A DNA stretch of 64,000 nucleotides from Gluconobacter sphaericus NBRC 12467 (GTDB lineage: Bacteria > Pseudomonadota > Alphaproteobacteria > Acetobacterales > Acetobacteraceae): assembly GCF_006539125.1 (NCBI RefSeq), contig NZ_BJMK01000006.1, positions 62,001-126,000 of the forward strand, in the 5' to 3' direction. The translations under genes and the position numbers were made by a program. Positions 15,927 to 26,316 of this stretch are shown here, one piece after another; positions within the stretch are counted from its first letter, which is position 1, and the number at the start of each line of letters is the position of its first letter. The notes under the pieces were generated by a model, which was not told the DNA's origin, ran no database searches, and saw nothing but the letters and a program-made list of their open reading frames with translations.

Positions 15927-18900
15927 TCAGTAACTGTAGCCGTAGGACAGACCAATACTCGATCCCGGATCATTTTCCGGCGTGGTGAAGCCCGTGACCT
16001 GACCGCCGGTGCCGACCGTAGTGTTGAGCTTCAGCCGTTTCGTCAGATCGATTTGCACCTGCGCCTGCGTTCCGGAGCCGGATGTCGCCTGCTTGGCGCC
16101 GACATAGACACCTTTCATCACGTATTTTCCGGCCTCGACACTGGTGCCGCCATTGTCCACACCGCTGCCACCACCCACGGCCAGACGATCCAGCCCCAAG
16201 AGATTACGGACCTTGCTCAACGGATCAAAGGACGAGCCGCCCGCAAGCTGGACAACGGCCGCGCCTAACTCAGCGAGCTGCGTCGTGGAGAGCGAATGGC
16301 TGTCGGTGCCGAACAACAGGATAGACAGGACCTGATCACGCGGCAGGCTTGGCGTAGAAACAAAGTCTATCTTCGGTTCGCTGGCATAACCCGTCACCAG
16401 AAGGCTCGCGAGCGTGCCGCTGGCGTTGCGGTCGGCGCGGAAATCCAGCGTCGGATCAAGCTTGTGGTTCACGCCAGATCCATTGAACGCCACGCGTCCA
16501 TTGGTGAAGTTGAGGTTGATCGCACCCAGGTTGAAATTACCTCGCTTGAGATCAAAGCCACCACTGACCGCAGGTTCCGCGCTCGTACCCCGAACGCGTA
16601 GACGGCCCTGCATTTCCGCGAAGATGCCATGACCGCGTACAAAGAATTCACCTGGCGAAATCACATCCACGCCCAGCCCGATAATCAGGCTCGAGCTAGA
16701 ACTGGACGGCGGCTTCTGCCCCGGACGAATGACATCGAGTTGCGGGACAGAGGCCGGCATGGAGTCCGGAATATTGATCGCGGCATTGGGAATATTGACT
16801 TTCCCGTCCACATCCAGCCGCGTCGTGGCCTGCCCGTGGATATGCAGATCGGTGTTGACCGTCGCGGTCAACAAGTCACTTGAAACCGGCCGCGCCTTTT
16901 CGGACGTGATGTGCAGATCGACCGGAAGATCAGGCCGGAAGGCTCCGACTGTTCCTTCCAGCACAATCGTTCCCGGGCCTGCATGGGCAACGATATGATT
17001 GACGGCAATGCTGTCCCCGGAAGCGACAAGTGCGCCATCGATGTGATTAAGATGCACGCCCTGAGCGTAGTGATCGAAGGAAGCGTTTTCCAGCGTCACC
17101 TGCCCCGTCGCCCGTGGCTGCGCGGCCGTTCCGGCGACATTGAGGTTGATGCCGACCTTGCCGGCCACTCCCATGCCACTGGCCCCGAGGACGGCATTGC
17201 CCACGGACAGATCAACATGTCCCGTGGTCGCAAGCGCCATTGCTCCCGTGCTGGAAAGCGGCGCAGTGCCGCGCACGGCCAGGGCGACGGACGGACCGGC
17301 GCCCAGAGTTGCATCAATCTTCGCGGAGCTGCCGGCGAGACCCACATTGGCCAAAATCTGCGCAGCCGGAAGGGACGCCGCAGGGCCGGTCCGCATCCGC
17401 AGATCACGCCCGGTCAGCGAGACTGTGCCTGTCGGCGCGGCCAGCGTTCCGCCGAGTTTGGCATTCAGCGAGATTGCGCCCGTCGCTGACAGATCCGGCG
17501 CAAAAGGTTTGGCGATCGCAGGTGTAATGTGATCCAGACGCGCCGTAAGCGCGAGAGCCGGTTTCAGCGTTCCCGCCACATCGATCGTAGCAGGCGCGAC
17601 ACCCTGCGGGGCCACCGTTGCCAGAAGATGATCCACCCCCATCGTCTTGCCGAAAGAGACCACGGCCGGACGGCTCAGACGCAGGCTCTCGCCCTTTGCC
17701 AGAGCTGTCAGTTGTCCGAGGCGGACCGTCTTTTCGGGCACGTTCAGCACAAGGGCTGTCTCAATATTTGCCGGGGCGTCCATCACGTTCTGGAAAGCCG
17801 CGTTCAGCGCAATGGCCATCGCGGTTTGCGGCCCCTTAATCGTGGCATGCGCCTTGCCGGTCATAGCCTGATAGCGCATTCCGACCAGATCAAGGACCAG
17901 CGCGGGTTCGGGCGCATCGATCGGATTAGTGATGGTGCCGTTGACCTTCAGGGACTGGACAGCGGCCTGCGCCATCGACAGCATTCCGTCCAATCCAAGC
18001 TTCACGACAGGCGGTGCATTTTCAGCTTCCGTCGTGTGCAGACCCAGCGTCAGGTGACCTGAAATCGCCTGCCCGATCAGGCGCTGGAAATCGCCCAGAT
18101 TGCGGATCGAGACGTCCAGATCTCCGAGCGGAACTTTTGCCCCTTTGGGCAGGCGCAACTTGCCCTTCCCGGTCAGGCTGTTCCAGTCCAGCGTGTTGAG
18201 ATCCAGATGATACGCGCCCGCATCATCCTGCTGAAATGCCGTATCAAGCACGAGTGGCGCGTGATCCAGGGTGCCTTTGGCCGTCAGCGTCCCATCCGGA
18301 TGAGAAGGCAGATGCTGGAAGTCCGCATGCAGCTCCACAGGCCCTTTCGCGACTTCTTTCGTGCCGAAATCACCGTTCAGCTCGACCTTGACCGCCAGAT
18401 CATCCGTCGGGCCATCGGCCGTGGCCGTCAACGTCGTATTGCCGAGAATGGCAGGGCTGGCTTTGGCAAGATCGGGCAGTTGGACGGTAGCCTTCGTCTG
18501 CATCCGGTTGCCATGCGCCATATCGATCACGGATGATACCAGCACATGCAGAGCCGCGCCATCCAGTCCGAAGCTTTTCAACGTCAGGACATTGGCAGTG
18601 GATTTCGTCAGATCGAGCGAGAACGTGCCGCCCTTGCCGATCAGGTTCACGGCCTGGGCCTGACCGCCCGTGATCGCAAGCGTCCCCGTGCTTTTCAGCG
18701 TCAGATCGTCCTGTTTCGTGACCGGCATGGCAAAATCGGCATGCAATCCGGCGCTGCCTTTGATGTCCGTGCTGCCTATCGCCGCCAGCGGATGCAGATC
18801 CGGCAGGTCGAGATCCAGATGACCTTTCGCAGCAGGTTTCAGGTCCGCCGTGCCCGAAGCATGGAGCAATGGATGATCCAGCTTTGCCACGATTGGCACA

Positions 18901-20072
18901 GACGGCGCCAGCGGGTGCGCCAGAACATCCAGCGTCAGAGGAGCGGCGGCCAGAAGCGTGGGCTGGGAGCCCGGGATTCTCAGCCCGTCCAGAGAAGCGG
19001 TAAGATGGCCTGTCGCATTATCAGGCTGATCGCTCTCGATGCCCTCGAACTGTGCATGCAAATGCCCGATTCCGGCACCCGCCGCGCTCAGGGAGTCGAT
19101 ATCCAGAGCGCCCTGCCCGTTCGGCGCCATCAGCGGCCCATGCAGATCCGTGTCCAGCGCGATGGCATTCCATGCAATGCCGGGGCGTAACGTCATGGAA
19201 GGCGCGTTGGCCTTCAGATGCAGGTTCCCGACACGCGTCAACAGATTCATCGTACCAGTGGCTGAGGCCTTGATGGGGCCTGCGTCCAGTCCGAAATCCA
19301 GCACGGACGCCGTGCGCGGCCCGTTGAGGTTCAGGTGCAAATCCAGCGGGTCGAGCTGCGGCATCTGACCCAACGTCGTGGCAAAGCCGTTGGCACCTTC
19401 CTGAAACCGAATCCCGACTGCAATGCGTTTCTTCGGCGTCTGGACGTTCAGTGTCAGGCTGCCCGGTTGATCGAGCCGCTTCAACGCCAATGCCGCATCC
19501 ATGACCGGCAACGTCTTCACCGTCACGCCATCCAGAAACGGTGCGATGCTGTAGATATGGGCGTGACCGTCCAGCGAGAAAGCCGTCGGCGTGACGGTAT
19601 AGTCCGGCCCGACCTCCAGCCGCCCGACATGCAGGGACGCCAGATCGACGCGCAGATGCAGCTTAGACGGTGCCGTGCTGGTCGTCGTGGACTTTACAGG
19701 CGTCGTATCCGGAGCGGCGACCATTTTGCGCAAAACGGCGATCCGCGAGGCGCTCAGATTGGTGATCTTCGCATCCAGATGCAGCAGCGACAGCGGCGAC
19801 CATTTCAGATCGGCATTATCCAGTTCGATCCAGGGGCCTTTCGTATCCTTGATAAGTAGTTTCGTCACCGCCAGATGATGCGGCAGGAAGCCCGAAAGGC
19901 CGGAAATTTCGACCATGCCTCCCGTCAGCGGGCCGATCTTGCGCTCAATCAGACGCTGTCCCGGCGAGATGTTGATCCCGACCAGAACTCCCGTAACAGC
20001 CACAGCCACAAGCCCCACAGGCACGATGACCAGACCGGCCGCGACACGGAGAAGAATCCTGCGAACACGCAT
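15927..20072 (-). CDS. tamB: Translocation and assembly module protein TamB
   Basis: This very long protein (1381 residues) has one N-terminal membrane anchor (about residues 5-33). A repetitive beta-rich body of AsmA/TamB type follows (many GTL-, VDLxLxxL- and P-V-KLDHPLL-type strands), then a C-terminal DUF490 region ending with DQVLSILLFGTD (about residue 1270) and a beta-barrel-like tail. TamB spans the periplasm and, with TamA, supports outer-membrane protein assembly; the wider family also moves phospholipids through a hydrophobic groove. The ATG at 20072 shares a base with the tamA stop. Upstream codons in the same frame are tamA shadow. Confidence 0.93.
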   Translation of the reverse strand: MRVRRILLRVAAGLVIVPVGLVAVAVTGVLVGINISPGQRLIERKIGPLTGGMVEISGLSGFLPHHLAVTKLLIKDTKGPWIELDNADLKWSPLSLLHLDAKITNLSASRIAVLRKMVAAPDTTPVKSTTTSTAPSKLHLRVDLASLHVGRLEVGPDYTVTPTAFSLDGHAHIYSIAPFLDGVTVKTLPVMDAALALKRLDQPGSLTLNVQTPKKRIAVGIRFQEGANGFATTLGQMPQLDPLDLHLNLNGPRTASVLDFGLDAGPIKASATGTMNLLTRVGNLHLKANAPSMTLRPGIAWNAIALDTDLHGPLMAPNGQGALDIDSLSAAGAGIGHLHAQFEGIESDQPDNATGHLTASLDGLRIPGSQPTLLAAAPLTLDVLAHPLAPSVPIVAKLDHPLLHASGTADLKPAAKGHLDLDLPDLHPLAAIGSTDIKGSAGLHADFAMPVTKQDDLTLKSTGTLAITGGQAQAVNLIGKGGTFSLDLTKSTANVLTLKSFGLDGAALHVLVSSVIDMAHGNRMQTKATVQLPDLAKASPAILGNTTLTATADGPTDDLAVKVELNGDFGTKEVAKGPVELHADFQHLPSHPDGTLTAKGTLDHAPLVLDTAFQQDDAGAYHLDLNTLDWNSLTGKGKLRLPKGAKVPLGDLDVSIRNLGDFQRLIGQAISGHLTLGLHTTEAENAPPVVKLGLDGMLSMAQAAVQSLKVNGTITNPIDAPEPALVLDLVGMRYQAMTGKAHATIKGPQTAMAIALNAAFQNVMDAPANIETALVLNVPEKTVRLGQLTALAKGESLRLSRPAVVSFGKTMGVDHLLATVAPQGVAPATIDVAGTLKPALALTARLDHITPAIAKPFAPDLSATGAISLNAKLGGTLAAPTGTVSLTGRDLRMRTGPAASLPAAQILANVGLAGSSAKIDATLGAGPSVALAVRGTAPLSSTGAMALATTGHVDLSVGNAVLGASGMGVAGKVGINLNVAGTAAQPRATGQVTLENASFDHYAQGVHLNHIDGALVASGDSIAVNHIVAHAGPGTIVLEGTVGAFRPDLPVDLHITSEKARPVSSDLLTATVNTDLHIHGQATTRLDVDGKVNIPNAAINIPDSMPASVPQLDVIRPGQKPPSSSSSSLIIGLGVDVISPGEFFVRGHGIFAEMQGRLRVRGTSAEPAVSGGFDLKRGNFNLGAINLNFTNGRVAFNGSGVNHKLDPTLDFRADRNASGTLASLLVTGYASEPKIDFVSTPSLPRDQVLSILLFGTDSHSLSTTQLAELGAAVVQLAGGSSFDPLSKVRNLLGLDRLAVGGGSGVDNGGTSVEAGKYVMKGVYVGAKQATSGSGTQAQVQIDLTKRLKLNTTVGTGGQVTGFTTPENDPGSSIGLSYGYSY

Positions 20073-22294
20073 CAGAATGTCTCCCCGAGGCCGAAATACA
20101 GTTCCCATTTATCGCCGTAAGCCGGGCGGTTCATCGGTAGCGCCACATCCACGCGGATTGGCCCGATCGGCGTGAAATAGCGCACGCCTCCGCCATAGCC
20201 GACACGCAGCGTGCCCTGCCCCGGTCGCGATCCCGTACCAACCTGACCGGCATCCACGAACCCGGCAAAACCTAGATTCATCGGCAGGCGCTGGCGGAAT
20301 TCGACACTGCCTGCATCCATGGACGTGCCGCCGATACCGTATTTCGTCTTGCCATATTGAGGCCCCACACCCTGATAACGGAATCCGCGCACGGTCGCGG
20401 GGCCACCGGCATACAGACGCTGGTCAGGCGGGATCTGATAGGTGGACGCGCCCTGCACCGAGCCTACGATGCCACGCACGGCAATCACGCTGCGTCCGGG
20501 ACGCGAAATACCAAGATGCTTCAGATCGAAATAGGTCGAGACCTGAGCCGAAAGCAGCGTGAAGAACGACGATCCGTTTTCAAGAGATTCCGATGGCGTC
20601 ACCGAAAGCGAGGCGCGGACGCCATGCGTCGCCGGGTCGATCGGGTTGGAGAGCTGGGTGTTGTCGAACGTGGCGTTCAAGGGGGCGGCGATAATGAAGT
20701 AGCTCCGCGTATCGCCGAACTGCTTAATCTGTTCCTGTTCGCCCATCACGCCACCCGAGACGTTCCAGTATTTTCCGACATGGCGGTTCAGTCCGGCACG
20801 GCCGATAATGGCGGTCTGATGATAGGAATAAAGAAGCTGGCGGATACCTTCGAGACGCACGCTCAGGTTCTGCCCCTTCGAGAGGAAATCCGGCTTCATG
20901 AAATCCGCATAGACGTCATAACCCAGTCCCTGCTGGGCGGAGCCGCCAAGCCCCGTGACCAAAGCTGTCAGGCGCAGTTGTTCGGCATTACCAAGCAGGT
21001 TGTGATGCGTCCAGCTCACACCCACACGCCCACCGAGATCGGTTGAGTACCCGACCTGCGCCGAGAGTGTACGCCGCTTGGCCTCCTTGAACCCGAATTC
21101 GATCGGCATGGCCTGAAGGATTCCGGGCATGAGGGTGCGCGAGGGCGGCAATGTGATGATCGGCGGAGTATTGCGGACCTGAACAGACGCGAAAACACCC
21201 GTGCTGGCCAGATCCTGGCGCGCAGCCTCGATCCGGGAGGGGCGGTAAAGCTCACCTTCCCTCAATTCCAGCCGGTTCATGAGGTAGCGCTGTTTGGTAT
21301 GCACCAGCCCGGTCATGCTGATAGGACCGATCACGACCTTTGGCCCACGGCTCACCCGGAACACAATATCCAGCGTATGCGTCTGGGGCTTCAAATAGGC
21401 CAGAGGGGGCGAGACACTCGCCGTAGCGTATCCTTCTTCCTGAAGCTGGTTGAGCAGGCTGTTCTGTGCGGCCAGGACGTCCGCCGCCACGGCAGGTTGC
21501 CCCGAAGACAGGCCGAATGCCTTGCGCTCTTCGGGCGAAAGGCTGATCGGCTGGGCCTGGGCGATCGCCTGCTCCGAGGTCGCCGCTCCCGCTGCAGCGG
21601 GCGGTGGGGTCGGGACGGATTTTCCGTCAGAAGGCCTTCTCCCCAAGGGGGTTTGGGCGGATGTCTTCGCAACAGGTGTCTTAGCAGCCGAATCCTTCAC
21701 GGCGGGCGCCGTCGCCGTCGGTGCTGGAACGGCTGCGGTGGGGGCTTGCTGTGGCGGCGTGGTCAGCACTACGTTTCCCAGACTGAACCTCGGCCCGAGC
21801 GTGGCCGAAATCGTGATCGCGACCTTCTGGTTCTTGCCAAGCGCCTTGAGAATATCCGGCAGGGACGGATCCTTACCATCCACGGTCCGGGCGCCCGCCT
21901 TGACGCTGATTTTCACCGATCCCGCATAATATCCCTGCGATTCAAGGGCGCTGTTGACGCGATCATAATCACTGCGTATCCGCCCGGCGAGCGCATAGGC
22001 TCCGACGGTGTGGGATGTCTGAAGGGATTTGAGCTGCGAGGATGCAGCGATCGCTGCGTCCAGATCCGCCTGTTTCGTCGGTGTCAGCGTCACGTCATAG
22101 GGGATGGCAGGATCGGACGTGCCATCCGTCACCGGCTTTGCATTTGCAGCCGCTTTTGACGCCTTCGCCTCTGCCGGTAGAGGCACGCAGAACACCGTCA
22201 CGATGCCCAGGATACAGGACATCGAAACAACTGAAAAAGAAACGAGGCTGCGGCCTGACTTCACCGTGCGTCCTGAAATCTGTCTTGAGGGCAT
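20072..22294 (-). CDS. tamA: BamA/TamA family outer membrane protein TamA
   Basis: The gene gives 740 residues from the ATG at 22294; the frame also has a TTG at 22339 and an ATG at 22222. It has a signal peptide ending near CVPLPAEA, POTRA-like domains, and a C-terminal Omp85 barrel (about 410-740) with YAGGPATVRGF and GPIRVDVALPM, ending in a terminal phenylalanine (GLGETF). An unusual Ala/Pro/Thr-rich stretch of about 70 residues (about 179-248) separates the first POTRA region from the next. TamA inserts or assembles outer-membrane proteins together with TamB, encoded immediately downstream with a one-base overlap. Confidence 0.92.
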   Translation of the reverse strand: MPSRQISGRTVKSGRSLVSFSVVSMSCILGIVTVFCVPLPAEAKASKAAANAKPVTDGTSDPAIPYDVTLTPTKQADLDAAIAASSQLKSLQTSHTVGAYALAGRIRSDYDRVNSALESQGYYAGSVKISVKAGARTVDGKDPSLPDILKALGKNQKVAITISATLGPRFSLGNVVLTTPPQQAPTAAVPAPTATAPAVKDSAAKTPVAKTSAQTPLGRRPSDGKSVPTPPPAAAGAATSEQAIAQAQPISLSPEERKAFGLSSGQPAVAADVLAAQNSLLNQLQEEGYATASVSPPLAYLKPQTHTLDIVFRVSRGPKVVIGPISMTGLVHTKQRYLMNRLELREGELYRPSRIEAARQDLASTGVFASVQVRNTPPIITLPPSRTLMPGILQAMPIEFGFKEAKRRTLSAQVGYSTDLGGRVGVSWTHHNLLGNAEQLRLTALVTGLGGSAQQGLGYDVYADFMKPDFLSKGQNLSVRLEGIRQLLYSYHQTAIIGRAGLNRHVGKYWNVSGGVMGEQEQIKQFGDTRSYFIIAAPLNATFDNTQLSNPIDPATHGVRASLSVTPSESLENGSSFFTLLSAQVSTYFDLKHLGISRPGRSVIAVRGIVGSVQGASTYQIPPDQRLYAGGPATVRGFRYQGVGPQYGKTKYGIGGTSMDAGSVEFRQRLPMNLGFAGFVDAGQVGTGSRPGQGTLRVGYGGGVRYFTPIGPIRVDVALPMNRPAYGDKWELYFGLGETF

Positions 22295-22510
22295 TTCCGG
22301 CCTTGTAAAAACCGGAACACGAGAGCGCAGACCGAACAAGGCGACTGCTACCTATCCGAGGAACCTTGCACGGCGCTCTCTGTCAAGTCCTGCCGGACAG
22401 GAACGGTCCGGAAAACTGTCCTGCACCGGCGACGCCCGGCAGGCAACCCGACAAGCAAGCCAACAAACAAGATTGTGTCCCCCCCGCGAAAACCGTATCA
22501 CTCAGCACCC

Positions 22511-23467
22511 ATGCCCCATCGTGATGCCAAGACACCGAAGAGCCGACGCGGTCACAACCGTCCCGTCGTGGATGAAAATGCCGCCTTCCCGGCTTTTCAG
22601 CCGACAACATCCACATCCTTCTACAGCCGTCTGCGCTGTGCGCTGCGCCTGTCCCTCGTCCTGATCTGGACGTTCTGGACGTGCAGCCTTCAGGCCATTC
22701 TGGTGCGTCTGCCCGGGCGGTTAAAAATCATGATGCCGCGCATTTACTGGAGAGGCGTGTGCCGGATTCTGGGCATCAAGACAAAAGTCATCGGCAGCAG
22801 CGCGGGTGGCGTGCGGACGGCAAGGGACGTCCGAAACGGCAAACGCCCGGTTGTGTTCGTCGCAAATCACTGTTCCTGGCTGGACATCGCCATTATCGGC
22901 AGCGAGCTGCCTGTCGTTTTTGTCGCTAAGGGTGAGGTCGGAAAATGGCCCCTCATCGGCACGGCGTCCCGTTTGGGGCGCAGCATTTTCGTCAGCCGAA
23001 ACCGTCAGGATACCGGCCGTGAACTTCAGGAAATGGCCGCACATCTGTGGGACGGTGACGACATTGTCCTGTTCCCCGAAGGCACGTCTTCTGACGGCTC
23101 GCGCGTTTTGCCTTTCCTGTCGTCGTTTTTCGCCGTTGCCAAACCCGGGCGTCTGGAGAAAGTCGGCCTACCCAAGGCCCCCCCCGTCCTAATCCAGCCC
23201 GTTTCCGTCGTTTATGACAGTCTTGAAGGCTTGCCGGTCGGGCGAAGCCGCCGGAATGTCTTTTCATGGTACGGCGACATGGACCTTGCGCCACATCTCT
23301 GGTCCTTCGGCCAGTGGCGGACCATGGGGGCATCTCTGATGCTACACGAACCGATCACGCCGGATGCATTTCTCTCCCGTAAGGACCTGTCCCGTGCTAC
23401 CTTTGAAGCCGTCAACAACGGTGCCGCAGAGCTGCGTCGCGGTCAGCCGAAAGTGACAGAGTCCTGA
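22511..23467 (+). CDS. 1-acyl-sn-glycerol-3-phosphate acyltransferase (PlsC family)
   Basis: This protein of about 318 residues has one hydrophobic segment (LVLIWTFWTCSLQAILV, about 50-68). It carries the acyltransferase motifs NHCSWLD (about 119-125, catalytic His and Asp), VGKWPLIGTASRLGRSIFVSR, and FPEGTSSDGSRVLPF (about 189-203). It makes phosphatidic acid from lysophosphatidate at the inner membrane. The start is uncertain: ATG at 22511 or GTG at 22475, neither with a strong ribosome site. The N-terminal 35 residues are basic and poorly conserved-looking. It is transcribed divergently from tamA; a CCGGAC/GTCCGG hairpin sits between them at 22393-22411. Confidence 0.87.
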   Translation: MPHRDAKTPKSRRGHNRPVVDENAAFPAFQPTTSTSFYSRLRCALRLSLVLIWTFWTCSLQAILVRLPGRLKIMMPRIYWRGVCRILGIKTKVIGSSAGGVRTARDVRNGKRPVVFVANHCSWLDIAIIGSELPVVFVAKGEVGKWPLIGTASRLGRSIFVSRNRQDTGRELQEMAAHLWDGDDIVLFPEGTSSDGSRVLPFLSSFFAVAKPGRLEKVGLPKAPPVLIQPVSVVYDSLEGLPVGRSRRNVFSWYGDMDLAPHLWSFGQWRTMGASLMLHEPITPDAFLSRKDLSRATFEAVNNGAAELRRGQPKVTES

Positions 23468-23713
23468 AAATCTGTGCCAAAACCAGGCTGACAATCAGGT
23501 TTATCTTGACTTGAAGCCTGCCCCCGCGTCACCTTCAGAACACGACACGGCAGCAATCCGGTTTTCGTGTCCGGAGGTGGTATTACCCATTCAGGCCCGT
23601 CTGATCATCCGTCGGTCCATCGTGTTCGGGACACTGTTCCCCGGAACAGACTTGACCGCGCGGATTCCTGCCCCGATGTGTGTGCCTGATTCTGCCATTC
23701 CCGGACCGAGACC

Positions 23714-25138
23714 TTGACTGCCCCCACTTCCCCAGCCGTGCCTGCCTCTTCCGACACCGCGCCCATTGGACATGCTCCACGCGGCCTCCATGTCATTACA
23801 TGGGGCTGTCAGATGAATGTCTATGACAGCGCACGCATGGCCGATGTCCTGCGCCCGCTGGGCTATGGACCGGTTGAGCGCCCTGAAGACGCGGACATGG
23901 TCATCCTCAACACCTGCCATATCCGCGAACGGGCGACTGAAAAGGTCTTTTCCGAGCTTGGACGTCTGCGCAAGATCCGTGACGAACGGATGAGCAATGG
24001 GGCTGACCGGACCATCATCGCGGTTGCGGGATGCGTCGCGCAGGCCGAGGGGGAGGTCATCCTCTCCCGCGCACCCTATGTCGATCTGGTTCTCGGTCCG
24101 CAGACCTACCACAAGCTGCCCGAAATGGTCGCCCGCGCTGCACGTGCCGGCGGTGCCGTGATCGAGACGGACTTCCCGGTCGAGCAGAAATTCGATTTCC
24201 TGCCCACGGAGGCCGCTCCCCAGACGCAGGGTAACCTCACGGCGTTCCTCACCATTCAGGAAGGCTGTGACAAGTTCTGTTCGTTCTGCGTCGTGCCTTA
24301 CACCCGTGGCGCGGAAACAAGCCGTCCAGTGGCCTCAGTCCTGGCGGAAGCGCGACGGATGGCGGAAAGCGGCGTGCGCGAGATCACACTGCTCGGGCAG
24401 AACGTCAACGCCTATCATGGCGATGATGGCAAGGGCGGAAGTGCGACGTTGGCCGGACTGGTCGAACAGCTTGCGCAGATCCCCGGTCTGGGCCGCATCC
24501 GCTACATGACGTCCCACCCCCGCGACGTGGACCAGAGCCTGATCGACGCGCATCGGGACAATCCCGCTCTCATGCCGTTCCTGCATCTTCCAGTCCAAAG
24601 CGGCTCGGACCAGATCCTCAAGGCCATGAACCGTGGTCATACGGCAGACGAATACCGCGAAAGCGTCCGTAAGCTGCGTGAAGCCCGCCCAGATCTGGCC
24701 CTGTCTTCCGATTTCATCGTCGGTCATCCCGGCGAGACGGAAGAGGATTTCGAAGCGACCATGCAGCTCGTGCGCGATATCGGTTTCGCCATGGCCTACA
24801 GCTTCAAATATTCCCCCCGTCCCGGCACGCCGGCTGCTGGGCAGCCGATGCAGGTACCCGAGGACGTGAAGGATCGCCGTCTGGCCGAGTTGCAGGCGCT
24901 TCTGCGCGAACAGCAGGACGCCTTCAACGCCGACATGGTCGGGACGGTGCAGGAAATCCTGGTGACGAACCGGGGCCGCAAGCCCGGGCAGATCGCCGGG
25001 CGTTCGCCTTACCTCCAGCCTGTTCACTTCGACGGCCCCGATCATCTGATCGGCTCCACCGTCAAGGTCGCCATTACCACACGCCGCACCAATTCCCTAG
25101 GCGGCACCCTGATCCGGGAGACAGCCTCCGCTTGCTGA
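23714..25138 (+). CDS. miaB: tRNA-2-methylthio-N6-isopentenyladenosine synthase
   Basis: This 474-residue radical-SAM methylthiotransferase has an N-terminal MTTase domain with three cluster cysteines (C32 in TWGCQMN, C68 in LNTCHIRE, C107 in VAGCVAQ). The radical SAM triad lies in [10 protein letters not shown], and a C-terminal TRAM domain ends the protein. It adds a methylthio group to isopentenyladenosine at position 37 of tRNAs. The start at TTG 23714 is tentative; no ATG occurs before residue 34, which is inside the conserved domain. The 3' end overlaps phoH by 7 bp. The order miaB-phoH-ybeY-corC is a classic proteobacterial cluster. Confidence 0.94.
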   Translation: MTAPTSPAVPASSDTAPIGHAPRGLHVITWGCQMNVYDSARMADVLRPLGYGPVERPEDADMVILNTCHIRERATEKVFSELGRLRKIRDERMSNGADRTIIAVAGCVAQAEGEVILSRAPYVDLVLGPQTYHKLPEMVARAARAGGAVIETDFPVEQKFDFLPTEAAPQTQGNLTAFLTIQEGCDKFCSFCVVPYTRGAETSRPVASVLAEARRMAESGVREITLLGQNVNAYHGDDGKGGSATLAGLVEQLAQIPGLGRIRYMTSHPRDVDQSLIDAHRDNPALMPFLHLPVQSGSDQILKAMNRGHTADEYRESVRKLREARPDLALSSDFIVGHPGETEEDFEATMQLVRDIGFAMAYSFKYSPRPGTPAAGQPMQVPEDVKDRRLAELQALLREQQDAFNADMVGTVQEILVTNRGRKPGQIAGRSPYLQPVHFDGPDHLIGSTVKVAITTRRTNSLGGTLIRETASAC

Positions 25139-26316
25139 CAACGCACCCGACCCGTCCCGTCGCCACCAGCAGTGGCTCCGAAGGCAACCGCACCGTTGCC
25201 TTGCGTTTCAACGACAACATCCTCCTCCAGCGCCTGCTGGGAGACCATGACCGGCATCTCGTCCGGCTGGAGGAAGGGTTCAACGTCAAGCTGTCCTGTC
25301 GTGGCAACAAGATTGCCATTTCCGGCGAAACGGACACGGTCGGACGGGCGCAGGCGGCCATCATCGCGCTGTACAACCAGCTCGAACAGGGCGGCACGAT
25401 CGATGCCTCGCAGGTCGATGGCGTCATTCGCCTCACCGCCCTACCGAGCCGTCCCGAACGGCCGAGTGATACACGACAAGCCCGTCCGACGGCTTCGCAG
25501 GAACCTCCTCCACGCGGCAATAGCCAGCGCCGCCCGGAAAAAACTAACGGCAAGCAGCAGCCCCTGCCCGCCAGCCCGTTCGGAGATCTGCCTGCCATCC
25601 GGACCAAGCGTGGCGTCATTGCGCCCCGCTCGCATGGTCAGGCGGGCTATATGGAAATGCTGGCTAATACCGATATGGTGTTCGGCATCGGCCCAGCTGG
25701 CACGGGCAAGACCTACCTGGCTGTAGCGCAGGCCGTGGGCATGTTGCTCGCAGGACAGGTGGACCGGATTATTCTCTCGCGACCAGCTGTTGAGGCCGGT
25801 GAGCGCCTCGGCTTTCTGCCCGGCGACATGCGCGAAAAAATCGACCCCTATCTGCGCCCGCTCTATGACGCCCTGCATGACATGATGCCGGGTGATCAGG
25901 TGGTGCGCCGCATGGGGACGGGTGAGATAGAGGTGGCTCCGCTTGCTTTCATGCGCGGACGCACTTTGGCTCATTCCTACGTCATTCTGGACGAAGCCCA
26001 GAATACGACCGCAGCCCAGATGAAGATGTTCCTCACCCGTATGGGCGAAGGCACACGCATGGCCATTACGGGCGATCTGAGTCAGATCGACCTGCCGAAT
26101 GGTGTATCATCCGGTCTGCGCGAAGCCGTCGAGACCCTTGAAGGGATCAAGGGAATCGGCATTACGCGCTTTTCTTCCGAAGATGTGGTGCGCCATCCGC
26201 TGGTTGCCCGTATCGTCGATGCCTATGAACAGAAAGCGCCAGCCCCCCGGGACGTGTTCCGGAACAGGCTGCGCCGGGAAAACAATGGAACCTCCAAGTC
26301 GACACGCCGGTACTGA
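25132..26316 (+). CDS. PhoH-like ATPase (YbeZ)
   Basis: This 394-residue protein has an N-terminal KH-like region (residues 20-85), a variable polar linker, and the PhoH P-loop ATPase domain. Walker A is [11 protein letters not shown] (about 186-196), followed by [16 protein letters not shown]. Walker B is VILDEAQN (about 284-291), and [10 protein letters not shown] follows. PhoH/YbeZ is thought to work with YbeY in RNA handling. It begins with a TTG at 25132 that overlaps the end of miaB, and its own end overlaps ybeY by 32 bp, so translation is probably coupled. Confidence 0.92.
   Translation: MLTTHPTRPVATSSGSEGNRTVALRFNDNILLQRLLGDHDRHLVRLEEGFNVKLSCRGNKIAISGETDTVGRAQAAIIALYNQLEQGGTIDASQVDGVIRLTALPSRPERPSDTRQARPTASQEPPPRGNSQRRPEKTNGKQQPLPASPFGDLPAIRTKRGVIAPRSHGQAGYMEMLANTDMVFGIGPAGTGKTYLAVAQAVGMLLAGQVDRIILSRPAVEAGERLGFLPGDMREKIDPYLRPLYDALHDMMPGDQVVRRMGTGEIEVAPLAFMRGRTLAHSYVILDEAQNTTAAQMKMFLTRMGEGTRMAITGDLSQIDLPNGVSSGLREAVETLEGIKGIGITRFSSEDVVRHPLVARIVDAYEQKAPAPRDVFRNRLRRENNGTSKSTRRY

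Noticed and set aside
16053-19878. Many plus-strand frames of 60-214 codons opposite tamB
   Set aside because: All are shadows of the repetitive, GC-rich tamB gene; none has a signal peptide or domain.
23511-23717. 68-codon plus-strand frame before miaB
   Set aside because: Proline-rich, no ribosome site, no recognisable pattern, and overlaps the presumed miaB promoter. It cannot be fully excluded as a leader peptide.
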